Shown in pieces: positions 8,204-15,981 of a DNA stretch of 27,207 nucleotides. The stretch is taken from contig UQJY01000018.1 in NCBI GenBank assembly GCA_900541465.1, positions 1 to 27,207 of the forward strand, in the 5' to 3' direction. The notes under the pieces are model-generated. The model was not told the DNA's origin and searched no databases. It saw only the letters and a program-made list of their open reading frames with translations. How positions within the stretch are numbered: position 1 is the first letter of the stretch; every line of letters begins with the position of its first letter. This DNA comes from an uncultured Fusobacterium sp. (GTDB taxonomy: Bacteria; Fusobacteriota; Fusobacteriia; Fusobacteriales; Fusobacteriaceae). Both the position numbers and the translations under genes were made by a program.

Positions 8204-9481
8204 ATGGAAATTTTTAAACTTGTTTTGGGTGTTGCTATTTTTATTGTAACATTCTACTATATCATTTCAGAAAAATATCCGAAGTCTTTAGTAGCCATAA
8301 TAGGCGGAAGCCTTATGGTTGTATCAGGAATTTTAAATGAGGAAGAGGCTTTGGAGACTATTGGCTACAACCTGGAGGTTATTTTTCTTCTTGTAGGAAT
8401 GATGATGATTGTTGAAATTATGTCAGATACAGGAGTGTTTCAATGGGTAGCCATAAAAATAGCTCAGGCTGCAAAGGGAGATCCTACAAAAATTTTAATT
8501 TTTATTTCTATTGTTACAGCATTATTCTCAGCTGTACTTGATAATGTTACAACAATTTTATTGGTTGTTCCTGTAACAATTTTCTTGGCAAGAAGACTGG
8601 AAGTAGATCCGGAGCCTTTTGTTCTGCTTCAAATATTTATGTCAAACATAGGCGGAACTGCAACAATGATTGGAGACCCGCCAAACCTTATTATAGCAAG
8701 TCTTGGTAATATAGGATTCAATGATTTTATAATAAATCTTGCTCCGCTTATTATTATAAACACTGTAGTTCTTTTAGGAAGTGCATCACTTTACTTTAAG
8801 AAAAAACTTACAGTATCAAGAGAGCTTAAGATGAGTATCATGGAACTTGATCTTGAAAGAACAATAAAAGATAAAAAACTTTTAGTTCAATCGCTGGTTT
8901 TGTTTTCAATAGTAATACTTGGATTTTTAACTAACAGTGTTACAAATATAGGTCTTGCAGTAATTGCACTTTTTGGTTCAATAGTTCTTATTTTTGTAAG
9001 TAAGAAAAAGCCTGAAGAAATTTTTGCAAAGATTGAGTGGGAAACTTTATTTTTCTTCGGAGGACTTTTCGTTCTTGTTGAAGGGGTAGAAAATCTAGGA
9101 ATAATTAAAGTTTTAGGAGAACGTATAATAGCTGTTACAGATGGAAATTTAAAACTTACATCAAGCTTAATTTTAGTTATTTCAACAATTCTTTCTCCTA
9201 TAATAGGATCAATTCCTCATACACTTTCTTTCGGGAAAATAATTGTGGAAATTCTTCCCGGGTATACAGGACAGACAGATGTGCTTTGGTGGGCATTATC
9301 ACTTGGAGCTTGTCTTGGAGGAAATATGACAATAGTTGGTGCAGCAGCAAATATAGTTGGATCTTCAGTTGCTAAAAAAGTAGGGATAGAAATAAGTTTT
9401 AAAGAGTTTTTTAAATGGGGAATTATAGTCGTACTACAGTCAACTATTTTAAGTTTAATATATATTAATGTGAGATACTAG
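8204..9481 (+). CDS. ArsB/NhaD/P-protein type ion transporter, paralogue 1
   Basis: This is an integral membrane protein with 10-12 hydrophobic segments and the ion-transporter (IT) superfamily signatures: LDNVTTILLVVPVTIFLARR and GGTATMIGDPPNLIIASLGNIGFNDF (GDPPN at residues 157-161). These resemble the human P protein (OCA2) and bacterial NhaD/ArsB permeases. Substrate cannot be told from sequence; sodium, organic anions or arsenite are all known in the superfamily. I start at ATG 8204 (MEIFKLVLG, 425 aa) because it aligns with the start of the paralogue at 10497. An in-frame ATG at 8192 sits inside the G-rich presumed ribosome site. A IIA-CBS gene follows after 21 bases. Confidence 0.87.
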   Translation: MEIFKLVLGVAIFIVTFYYIISEKYPKSLVAIIGGSLMVVSGILNEEEALETIGYNLEVIFLLVGMMMIVEIMSDTGVFQWVAIKIAQAAKGDPTKILIFISIVTALFSAVLDNVTTILLVVPVTIFLARRLEVDPEPFVLLQIFMSNIGGTATMIGDPPNLIIASLGNIGFNDFIINLAPLIIINTVVLLGSASLYFKKKLTVSRELKMSIMELDLERTIKDKKLLVQSLVLFSIVILGFLTNSVTNIGLAVIALFGSIVLIFVSKKKPEEIFAKIEWETLFFFGGLFVLVEGVENLGIIKVLGERIIAVTDGNLKLTSSLILVISTILSPIIGSIPHTLSFGKIIVEILPGYTGQTDVLWWALSLGACLGGNMTIVGAAANIVGSSVAKKVGIEISFKEFFKWGIIVVLQSTILSLIYINVRY

Positions 9482-9502
9482 AAGTATCGAAGAGGAGGAA
9501 AA

Positions 9503-10432
9503 ATGAAATTTTCTAATTATTTGGATTCCAACCTGATTTTTACAGATGTAAAAGGTTCATCAATGGAAGAAATAATTAAAGAGATGGTAGAAAAAATTGC
9601 ATCAAAGGAAAAAAGTGTAAACTTAAGAAAAGATGAAATCACTTCTGCTGTCATAAAAAGAGAACAGGAAATATCAACGGCTATTGGAAAAGGTGTGGCG
9701 ATACCCCATGCAAGAATAGAAAACTTTAATGATTTTATTGTTGCAGTAGGTGTTGTAGAAACTCCTTTCAGAGCAAAAGTTGAAGCATCAGCATCAAAAG
9801 ATACTGTTGAGCTTGTATTTTTAATTATTTCAGATGTTTTAAAAAACAAAAATATTTTAAAAATAATGAGTGCTGTATCAAAATTAGTAATAAAATATCC
9901 GCATATAGCAGATAAAATGAAAACTATAAAAGATTCAGCAGAAATATTGAAGGCAGTTCAAGAGGCAGACATAGAAATAGGACATAAAATTACAGCAGAA
10001 GATGTACTTAGTCCTGATATTATTCCTTTGTCTCCAAATTCAACTTTGGAAGAAGTTGCAAAAAGATTTATAATAGAGCATATAAGCGGTCTGCCTGTTG
10101 TTGATGAAAATGGGAAGTTCTTAGGTGAAATTACAGAGAAGGAGCTTATAGAATTTGGTATGCCTAAATATCTTTCACTTATGCAGGATTTAAATTTCCT
10201 TACTGTTGGAGAGCCTTTTGAAGAATATCTTGTAAATGAAAAAACAACAACAATAGAAAATCTTTACAGAAGCAAAGATGAACTTATAATTCTTGACAGA
10301 AAAGCTCCTATCATGGAAATTTGCTTTATTATGGTAAGCAAAAATATCACAAGACTTTATGTTGTTGAAAACGGGGAATATTTAGGGCTTATAAAAAGAT
10401 CAGATATAATTAAGAAAGTTCTTCACATTTAA
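9503..10432 (+). CDS. PTS IIA domain fused to two CBS domains
   Basis: Residues 1-~150 form a fructose/nitrogen-type EIIA domain. His69 in GKGVAIPHARIE is the expected phospho-accepting histidine. Two CBS motifs follow: about 164-220 (AEDVLSPDIIPLSPNSTLEEVAKRFI...LPVVDENGKFLGEITEKEL) and about 245-307 (IMEICFIMVSKNITRLYVVENGEYLGLIKRSDI). There is no membrane segment and no IIB or IIC partner in the window. CBS pairs usually bind adenine nucleotides, and IIA domains take phosphate from HPr or NPr. It sits between two paralogous ion transporters with short gaps, so a regulatory role on them is likely but unproven. GAGGAGG lies 7 bases before the ATG. Confidence 0.93.
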   Translation: MKFSNYLDSNLIFTDVKGSSMEEIIKEMVEKIASKEKSVNLRKDEITSAVIKREQEISTAIGKGVAIPHARIENFNDFIVAVGVVETPFRAKVEASASKDTVELVFLIISDVLKNKNILKIMSAVSKLVIKYPHIADKMKTIKDSAEILKAVQEADIEIGHKITAEDVLSPDIIPLSPNSTLEEVAKRFIIEHISGLPVVDENGKFLGEITEKELIEFGMPKYLSLMQDLNFLTVGEPFEEYLVNEKTTTIENLYRSKDELIILDRKAPIMEICFIMVSKNITRLYVVENGEYLGLIKRSDIIKKVLHI

Positions 10433-10496
10433 TTGAAAAAAGAAAATATGGTAAAGTGTTAAGGGAAAAATTTTATAGATTTTTTAAGGAGGAAAA

Positions 10497-11780
10497 ATGC
10501 TTTACCTAATACTAGGTGTTTTAATATTTTTAACAGTTTTTTATTTAATGATTACAGAAAAAGTTCCTAATGCTTGGGCAACATTGCTTGGGGGACTTGT
10601 AATGGCACTTTTGGGAATAATAAATGAGGAAAATGCTTTAGAAGCTGTTTACGAGAGATTGGAAATTATATTTCTTCTTGTAGGAATGATGATAATAGTT
10701 CATATTATTTCAGAGACAGGAGTTTTCCAATGGTTTGCAATTAAAGTTGCACAGCTTGCAAAAGGAGAACCGTTTAGACTTATAATTCTTCTTTCTGTGG
10801 TAACAGCTCTTTGTTCTGCATTTTTGGATAACGTGACAACAATTCTTCTAATGGCACCAGTTTCAATACTTCTTGCTAATCAGCTTAGACTTGATCCGTT
10901 TCCATTTATTATAAGTGAAGTAATGTCAGCCAACATAGGGGGAGTGGCAACTCTTATAGGTGACCCCACTCAGCTTATTATAGGTTCAGAAGGACATCTT
11001 GGATTTAATGAATTCTTGATGAATACATCACCTATGGCAATTGTATCAATGGTAATATTGATACTTAATGTATATTTTATTTACGGGAAAAATATGCACG
11101 TTTCAAGAGAATTGAAAGCAAGAATAATGGAACTTGATTCAAGCCGTTCGCTTAAAGATGTAAAGCTTTTAAAAAAAGCGGCAATAATATTTTCTCTTGT
11201 TCTTGCAGGGTTTATTTTAAATAATTTTATAAATAAAGGTCTTGCAGTAATTGCACTTTCAGGAGCAGTAATTTTAGTTGTTCTTGCAAAAAGAGAACCG
11301 AAAGAAGTGTTAAATAATGTTGAATGGGATACTATGTTTTTCTTCATAGGACTTTTCATGATGATAAGAGGGATAGAAAATCTTCATGTTATAGATATAA
11401 TTGGAGGAAAACTTATTGAAATTACAGCAGGAAACTTTAACATGGCTCTTGTGGCAATAACATGGCTTTCAGCAGCCTTTACATCTGTAATAGGAAATGT
11501 TGCAAATGCGGCAACAGTTTCAAAAATTGTGGAAGTAATGATTCCTTCTTTTGATAAAATAGGAAATACTCAGGCTTTCTGGTGGGCATTATCGTTTGGG
11601 TCATGTCTTGGAGGAAATATTTCAATGCTTGCTTCAGCAACAAACGTAGTTGCAGTTGGAGCAGCTGGCAAAGTAGGGTGTAAAATAGATTTTATCAAAT
11701 TTTTAAAATTCGGTGCTTTAATATCTGTTCAGACACTTATAGCTTCAACAATTTATATGTGGCTGAGATATATGAATTAA
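10497..11780 (+). CDS. ArsB/NhaD/P-protein type ion transporter, paralogue 2
   Basis: This 427-residue membrane protein is clearly homologous along its length to the transporter at 8204. Shared segments include ILGVLIFLTVFYLMITEK, EIIFLLVGMMIIVHIISETGVFQW, FLDNVTTILLMAPVSILLANQ and SREL(K)xxIMELD. The signature loop differs: GGVATLIGDPTQLIIGSEGHLGF with GDPTQ (residues 155-159) where the first copy has the usual GDPPN. The second repeat has IGNVANAATVSK instead of IGSIPHTLSFGK. This argues for divergence of substrate or ion use after duplication. An excellent ribosome site AAGGAGG (10486-10492) precedes the ATG. It is the last gene before a terminator, so the three genes probably form one operon. 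Confidence 0.88.
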   Translation: MLYLILGVLIFLTVFYLMITEKVPNAWATLLGGLVMALLGIINEENALEAVYERLEIIFLLVGMMIIVHIISETGVFQWFAIKVAQLAKGEPFRLIILLSVVTALCSAFLDNVTTILLMAPVSILLANQLRLDPFPFIISEVMSANIGGVATLIGDPTQLIIGSEGHLGFNEFLMNTSPMAIVSMVILILNVYFIYGKNMHVSRELKARIMELDSSRSLKDVKLLKKAAIIFSLVLAGFILNNFINKGLAVIALSGAVILVVLAKREPKEVLNNVEWDTMFFFIGLFMMIRGIENLHVIDIIGGKLIEITAGNFNMALVAITWLSAAFTSVIGNVANAATVSKIVEVMIPSFDKIGNTQAFWWALSFGSCLGGNISMLASATNVVAVGAAGKVGCKIDFIKFLKFGALISVQTLIASTIYMWLRYMN

Positions 11781-11820
11781 AAATAAAAGTTAATCGGAAA
11801 AAATAAAATAGTTGAAAATA

Positions 11821-11856
11821 AAAAGAGTGAAAATTTATATTTTTGCTCTTTTTTAT
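11821..11856. terminator. Bidirectional intrinsic terminator between the permease operon and the pan operon
   Basis: AAAAGAGTGAAAAT (11821-11834) pairs with ATTTTTGCTCTTTT (11839-11852), a 14-pair stem with two G-T pairs and a 4-base loop. It has A's on one side and T's on the other, so it can end transcription from both directions. Confidence 0.85.
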
Positions 11857-11889
11857 ATGAAAAGAATGAAGAGTGATAAATCGGTCACA

Positions 11890-11922
11890 TATATCAGCAG
11901 TACATAAAATACTGCTGATATA
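11890..11922. repeat. Perfect 13-bp inverted repeat between convergent operons
   Basis: TATATCAGCAGTA (11890-11902) and its exact complement TACTGCTGATATA (11910-11922) flank a 7-base loop. The structure lies 26 bases past the panS stop codon. There is no strong T run on either side, so it is not a classical intrinsic terminator. It may stabilise the pan mRNA 3' end or act with the nearby terminator at 11821-11856. Confidence 0.75.
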
Positions 11923-11948
11923 CTTTTGTCAATGATCATGTTTTAAAT

Positions 11949-12878
11949 TTAAGAGTTTCTTTTACGTATTCCTGCAAATATTGATCCAGATATATTGTGC
12001 CAGACACTGAAAACAGCTCCGGGCAGTGTAGCCAAAGGATTTAAGGCGAAATTTGTAACTGCAAGTGATACAGCAAGCCCGCTGTTCTGCATACCAACTT
12101 CTATGGCAACAGCAGTTGCTTTTTTGTATTCAAGGTTAAAAATTTTTGCTGCAATCAGACCTCCCGCAATTCCGGTAAAGTTGTGAAGCATGACAACAGC
12201 AAGAACCAATAATCCACAGGCAGCTATTTTATCGGCATTTGCTCCTATTATTCCAGAAATTATAAGAATAATAGATACAGCAGATGTTAAAGGCATAATA
12301 TACAGGATTTTTTCAATATGATGTTTTAATAACTGACGAAGAATAAGTCCTGCCAGTATAGGAATAAGTATAACATTTACTATAGATTTGAACATTAAAA
12401 ATAAAGATACTTCAACCCATTTTCCAGCTAAAAGATATACAAGTGCCGGAGTAAGAAATGGTGCAAGGAGAGTGGAAACAATAGTCATTCCCACAGATAA
12501 AGGGACATCTCCATCTGCAATATATGTTATAACATTGCTGGCTGTTCCTCCTGGACAGCACCCGACAAGAATAACACCAAGTGCAAGGTCAGAATTTAAA
12601 TTAAATATACGTGCAATTATCCAAGCTGATAAAGGCATTACTGTATATTGAATGATACATCCTATTGCAATATATTTTGGCTGAAATAAGATATTTTTAA
12701 AGTCTTCTGCTTTTATAGTCATTCCCATTCCAAACATAGCTGCTCCTAAAAAGAAAGCTGTATGTTTTGTCATCCATGAAAAATTGTCAGGAATAAAAAA
12801 AGCTGTTATAGAAAATGCAATTATAATAAAACTTATGTATTTTAAAATAAAGGCATTTATATTTTTTAAAAAGTTCAT
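11949..12878 (-). CDS. panS: BASS-family transporter, probable pantothenate-precursor transporter PanS
   Basis: This 309-residue protein of the bile acid:sodium symporter family has about nine membrane segments and the family motif GCCPGGTASNVITYIADGDVPLSVGMT. Salmonella PanS, a BASS member, moves ketopantoate, pantoate and pantothenate. Here the gene is last in a panD-panC-panS row with only 6 bases after panC, which supports that assignment over the general BASS label. An AAGG just inside the end of panC can serve as ribosome site. Transport of pantoate would feed PanC next door. The substrate is inferred from context and was not read from binding residues. Confidence 0.85.
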   Translation of the reverse strand: MNFLKNINAFILKYISFIIIAFSITAFFIPDNFSWMTKHTAFFLGAAMFGMGMTIKAEDFKNILFQPKYIAIGCIIQYTVMPLSAWIIARIFNLNSDLALGVILVGCCPGGTASNVITYIADGDVPLSVGMTIVSTLLAPFLTPALVYLLAGKWVEVSLFLMFKSIVNVILIPILAGLILRQLLKHHIEKILYIMPLTSAVSIILIISGIIGANADKIAACGLLVLAVVMLHNFTGIAGGLIAAKIFNLEYKKATAVAIEVGMQNSGLAVSLAVTNFALNPLATLPGAVFSVWHNISGSIFAGIRKRNS

Positions 12879-12884
12879 AGAAAA

Positions 12885-13724
12885 CTATACCTTATAAGAA
12901 AAATTGTCTATGAGACGAGTTTTTCCAATATATACAGCCATAGCTGCAAGAACATCTCTATCGATAACTTCAACAGGCTGCATATCGTAAAGTCCAACTA
13001 TTGAAACATAGTCTATTTTTGCAAGCGGCTCTTGTTCTATAACAGCAGTCATCTCTTTTAAAACATCCTCTGCTTTTTTTCCAGCAGAAATAATTTCTTT
13101 TCCTTTTTTTATAGATTTTGAAAGGCAAAGGGCAGCCTTACGTTCTTCTGAATTTAAATATGTGTTTCTTGAAGATTTTGCAAGTCCGTCTTCTTCTCTT
13201 ACTATAGGACAGCCAACAATTTCTATATCAAAACTTAAATCTTTTACCATTTTTCTGATTATAGCAAGCTGCTGGGCATCTTTTTCACCAAAGTAGGCAC
13301 GGTCAGGAGCAACAATATTAAATAATTTTGTGACTACTGTACATACACCTTTAAAATGAATAGGACGAGATTTTCCACAAAGAGTATCAGAAAGAGTATC
13401 AATGTTTACAAAAGCATGTAAGTCATTATACATTTCTTCAGGCTCAGGGTGGAATACAATATCCATACCGATTTCACGGCAAAGTTCGCAATCTTTTTCA
13501 AAATCTCTCGGATATGCTTCCAAATCTTCGTTTGGTCCAAATTGGATTGGATTAACAAAATTTGAAGTAACTGCGATGTCATTTTCTTCACGGCATTTTC
13601 TTAAAAGACTGGCATGTCCTTCGTGAAGAAATCCCATAGTAGGAACTAGACCTACACTTTTTCCTTCTCTTTTCCATTGCTTAATTTTTTCTCTAAGCTC
13701 AGGAATTTTTGTGATAATTTCCAT
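12885..13724 (-). CDS. panC: Pantothenate synthetase (pantoate-beta-alanine ligase)
   Basis: PanC joins pantoate and beta-alanine using ATP, through a pantoyl-adenylate, in the cytoplasm. The 279-residue protein shows the nucleotidyl-transferase signature PTMGFLHEGHASLL (residues 28-41, with His34 and His37), the pantoate-binding segment TSNFVNPIQFGPNEDLEAYPRD, the FGEKDAQQLAIIRKMV motif and the KSSRNTYL segment that plays the KMSKS role. Length is standard. The start is supported by GGAG upstream on the minus strand (around 13730). It follows panD, whose product supplies beta-alanine, after a 55-base gap. Confidence 0.97.
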   Translation of the reverse strand: MEIITKIPELREKIKQWKREGKSVGLVPTMGFLHEGHASLLRKCREENDIAVTSNFVNPIQFGPNEDLEAYPRDFEKDCELCREIGMDIVFHPEPEEMYNDLHAFVNIDTLSDTLCGKSRPIHFKGVCTVVTKLFNIVAPDRAYFGEKDAQQLAIIRKMVKDLSFDIEIVGCPIVREEDGLAKSSRNTYLNSEERKAALCLSKSIKKGKEIISAGKKAEDVLKEMTAVIEQEPLAKIDYVSIVGLYDMQPVEVIDRDVLAAMAVYIGKTRLIDNFSYKV

Positions 13725-13779
13725 TTTTTCTCCTAATTTTTATTTTTTAGATAAAATTTATTTTCCTGTTTAAAAATTT

Positions 13780-14169
13780 TTACATATCTTTTAAAAGACC
13801 ATGCTTTTCATAATTTGTTACACGGACAATTTTGTTTTCATCATCAACGAAAACAACAGAAGGTCTGTGAATTTTCATTTCTTCAGGATCACAGTTTCCA
13901 TATGCCATTATTATAACTTTATCTCCAGTGCTTACACATCTTGCTGCTGCACCGTTAAGACATATTACTCCGCTGTTTCTTTCTCCGCAGATAGTGTATG
14001 TTTCAAACCTGTTTCCGTTATTTACATCAACAATTTGAACCTTTTGATATTCAAGTATTCCAGCTGCTTCTAAAAGAGCTTCATCTACAGTAATACTTCC
14101 AACATAATCAAGGGCAGCCTGTGTTACTGTAGCTCTGTGGATTTTTCCTTTAAGTACATCAATTAACAT
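13780..14169 (-). CDS. panD: Aspartate 1-decarboxylase (pyruvoyl type)
   Basis: PanD makes beta-alanine from L-aspartate. The proenzyme cleaves itself between Gly24 and Ser25 to form the pyruvoyl cofactor, and the GSITVD cleavage site is intact at residues 24-29. Other conserved positions are present: Lys9, His11, Arg54, Tyr58 and the NGAAAR stretch at 72-77. At 129 aa it has the usual length. A textbook ribosome site (GAGGAGGTGA) precedes the ATG, and a promoter with 17-base spacing lies about 75 bases upstream, so panD opens the pan operon. Whether a PanM/PanZ-type maturation factor is needed cannot be told. Confidence 0.97.
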   Translation of the reverse strand: MLIDVLKGKIHRATVTQAALDYVGSITVDEALLEAAGILEYQKVQIVDVNNGNRFETYTICGERNSGVICLNGAAARCVSTGDKVIIMAYGNCDPEEMKIHRPSVVFVDDENKIVRVTNYEKHGLLKDM

Positions 14170-14244
14170 ATTTTATCACCTCCTCTTTTTTTTAAATAAT
14201 ATATTTTTTAGGAAAAACTAGAAATAAATTTTATCTTGTGAAGT

Positions 14245-14273
14245 ATGATAGCACAAATGAAAAATTATGTTAA
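14245..14273 (-). promoter_or_regulatory. Promoter for panD-panC-panS
   Basis: On the minus strand TTAACA (14273-14268) and TATCAT (14250-14245) are 17 bases apart. Transcription would begin near 14238, leaving a leader of about 70 bases ahead of panD. No obvious riboswitch is seen in that leader. Confidence 0.65.
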
Positions 14274-14335
14274 ATATATAAAATATATGAGGGTATAAAA
14301 TCAATCAATAATTATGTTTGTTTTATATAAAAAAC

Positions 14336-14364
14336 TTGTTAAAATCTGAATGATATTTTACAAT
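14336..14364 (+). promoter_or_regulatory. Promoter for the nitroreductase-birA pair
   Basis: TTGTTA (14336-14341) and TACAAT (14359-14364) are 17 bases apart. Predicted start of transcription is near 14371. The promoter covers the upstream ATG at 14350, which argues that this ATG is not the translation start and supports GTG 14395. Confidence 0.6.
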
Positions 14365-14394
14365 AGAAATATGATATGCAGGGAGGTGCTTTTT

Positions 14395-15177
14395 GTGATA
14401 AGAATAGATGAGGTACTTACAGAAGAGGTAAATAAAAGATGTTCAAGAAGAAGATTTTCTGAAAAACCAATTACAGTTCAAGAAGAAGTTGAAATTTTAA
14501 AAATAATCGAAAAAATAAATGATGACAGTGGACTTGAATTTGAATGTTGTATAAATTATGGTAATGAAGTTTTTGACGGGCTTACAGCATCTTATGGGAT
14601 TATAAAAGGCTGTTCTTCTTATACTGCTCTTATAGGGGATTCAAGAGATAAACTTATAGAAGAAAAAATTGGATATTATGGAGAGTATTTAGTTCTTAAA
14701 CTTACACAGATGGGATTTGGAACATGCTGGGTAGGAGGAACTTTTGATAAAAAAGCAGTGGCTAAGGATATAAAAACAGAATACTGTGATAAACTTTATT
14801 GTGTTATTGCACTTGGAAATCTTGAAAGTGAAGAAAAAACGAATTTTGAAAAAGTGATAGGATTTTTTGGGAAAAACAGAAAGAGTGCAGGAGAAATTTT
14901 TACAAGTATTGAGAAAGTAAAAGATGAAGACAGAGATTGGATTTTAAACGGGCTTGAATGTGTGAGAAAAGCTCCCTCAGCACTTAACAGCCAGCCATGG
15001 ATTTTTGGATATAAAGATGGCAGTGTTTATATAAAAGGAAATGGGAAGAAAACAGGTTTTGAAAAAATAGATTTAGGAATAGCAATGCTTCATTTTCAAA
15101 TGGGAGCAGAAGAAAAAGGTCATATAGGGCAGTGGAAATTTATAAAAAACTGCTGGGAGTTTGTGAATAGGGAGTAA
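14395..15177 (+). CDS. Nitroreductase-family protein (TM1586-like)
   Basis: The protein begins MIRIDEVLTEEVNKRCSRRRFSEKPIT, with the SRRxF pattern that binds FMN phosphate in nitroreductases. It has an internal duplication-like layout: GYYGEYLVLKLTQMGFGTCWVGG in the middle and VRKAPSALNSQPWIF near the end, both typical of the TM1586 nitroreductase family. A flavin-dependent oxidoreductase is likely; the substrate is unknown. I choose GTG 14395 (260 aa): a strong GGGAGGTG site lies 7 bases upstream (14381-14388), while the longer in-frame ATG at 14350 lies inside the promoter. It is followed after 4 bases by birA. Confidence 0.83.
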   Translation: MIRIDEVLTEEVNKRCSRRRFSEKPITVQEEVEILKIIEKINDDSGLEFECCINYGNEVFDGLTASYGIIKGCSSYTALIGDSRDKLIEEKIGYYGEYLVLKLTQMGFGTCWVGGTFDKKAVAKDIKTEYCDKLYCVIALGNLESEEKTNFEKVIGFFGKNRKSAGEIFTSIEKVKDEDRDWILNGLECVRKAPSALNSQPWIFGYKDGSVYIKGNGKKTGFEKIDLGIAMLHFQMGAEEKGHIGQWKFIKNCWEFVNRE

Positions 15178-15181
15178 TTGA

Positions 15182-15898
15182 ATGAGGATTTTTAAGTTTA
15201 AAGAAATAGATTCCACAAATAAATTTTTAAAAGAGATGAAAGAGAAAGAAGATTATAATACAGCAATAGCGGAAACACAAACTTTGGGAAGAGGAAGAAG
15301 AGGAAATAAGTGGTCTTCTGAAAAAGGGGGAGCATATTTCAGTTTTCTTTTGAAAGAAGATAAAAATATAGCTTTAGAAGAATACATGAAACTTCCTCTT
15401 GTAGTAGGATATTCTCTTTTAAAGACTTTTGAAAGTATAGAGCCAGAACTTAATTTTATGTTTAAATGGACCAATGACATCTATATTTTTGACAAAAAAA
15501 TAAGTGGAATTTTGGTGGAAAAAACTGGAGATTATTTCATTATAGGAATAGGAATAAATCTTAATAATGAAATAAAAGGAGAAGCTGAAAACACAGCAGT
15601 TTCAATGAGTAAGATAACTTCAAAGGAATATAAAATAGAAGAAATAATTATTTCAGTTATAGAAAACTTTAAAAAAGATTTAGCTTTTTATTTCAACGGA
15701 AACTGGGATAAAATTTTATTTGAACTTAATCAGAAAAATTATCTTTCAGGAAAAGATTTATGTATAGAACACGGCAGCGGGAAAAAAGAAACAGGGAAAG
15801 GACTAAATATTCACAGGAGCGGTCAGCTGGAAGTTGAAATATCCGGAGTAAAAAAACTTTTTAATGTAGGTGAAATTCATATTGTAAAAAACAACTGA
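15182..15898 (+). CDS. birA: Biotin-[acetyl-CoA-carboxylase] ligase, without DNA-binding domain
   Basis: The enzyme activates biotin to biotinyl-AMP and attaches it to a lysine of carboxylase carrier proteins. The sequence starts directly with the catalytic domain (FKEIDSTNKFLKEM) and has the biotin-binding loop GRGRRGNKWSSEKGG (residues 36-50), KWTNDIYIFDKKISGILVE with the conserved lysines, and GIGINLNN. At 238 aa it lacks the N-terminal helix-turn-helix of E. coli BirA, so it is a mono-functional ligase and not a repressor. A short C-terminal SH3-like domain is present. It is probably transcribed with the nitroreductase gene. Confidence 0.95.
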   Translation: MRIFKFKEIDSTNKFLKEMKEKEDYNTAIAETQTLGRGRRGNKWSSEKGGAYFSFLLKEDKNIALEEYMKLPLVVGYSLLKTFESIEPELNFMFKWTNDIYIFDKKISGILVEKTGDYFIIGIGINLNNEIKGEAENTAVSMSKITSKEYKIEEIIISVIENFKKDLAFYFNGNWDKILFELNQKNYLSGKDLCIEHGSGKKETGKGLNIHRSGQLEVEISGVKKLFNVGEIHIVKNN

Positions 15899-15906
15899 AA
15901 AAAATG

Positions 15907-15935
15907 TTGAAAAAATTTATAAATCCGAGTATGAT
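15907..15935 (+). promoter_or_regulatory. Promoter for the AGCS symporter gene
   Basis: TTGAAA (15907-15912) and TATGAT (15930-15935) are 17 bases apart. A leader of about 40 bases would carry the strong AGGAGGAG ribosome site before the ATG at 15982. Confidence 0.65.
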
Positions 15936-15981
15936 AAAAATAGTTTTGTTTTTAGTAGGAAAGTAGTATAGGAGGAGAGAA

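Noticed and set aside
12388..12651. Plus-strand frames within panS and panD
   Set aside because: Antisense shadows of clearly recognised genes.
14350..14394. ATG 14350 as start of the nitroreductase gene
   Set aside because: It lies within the predicted promoter and lacks a ribosome site; GTG 14395 has GGGAGGTG at good spacing.
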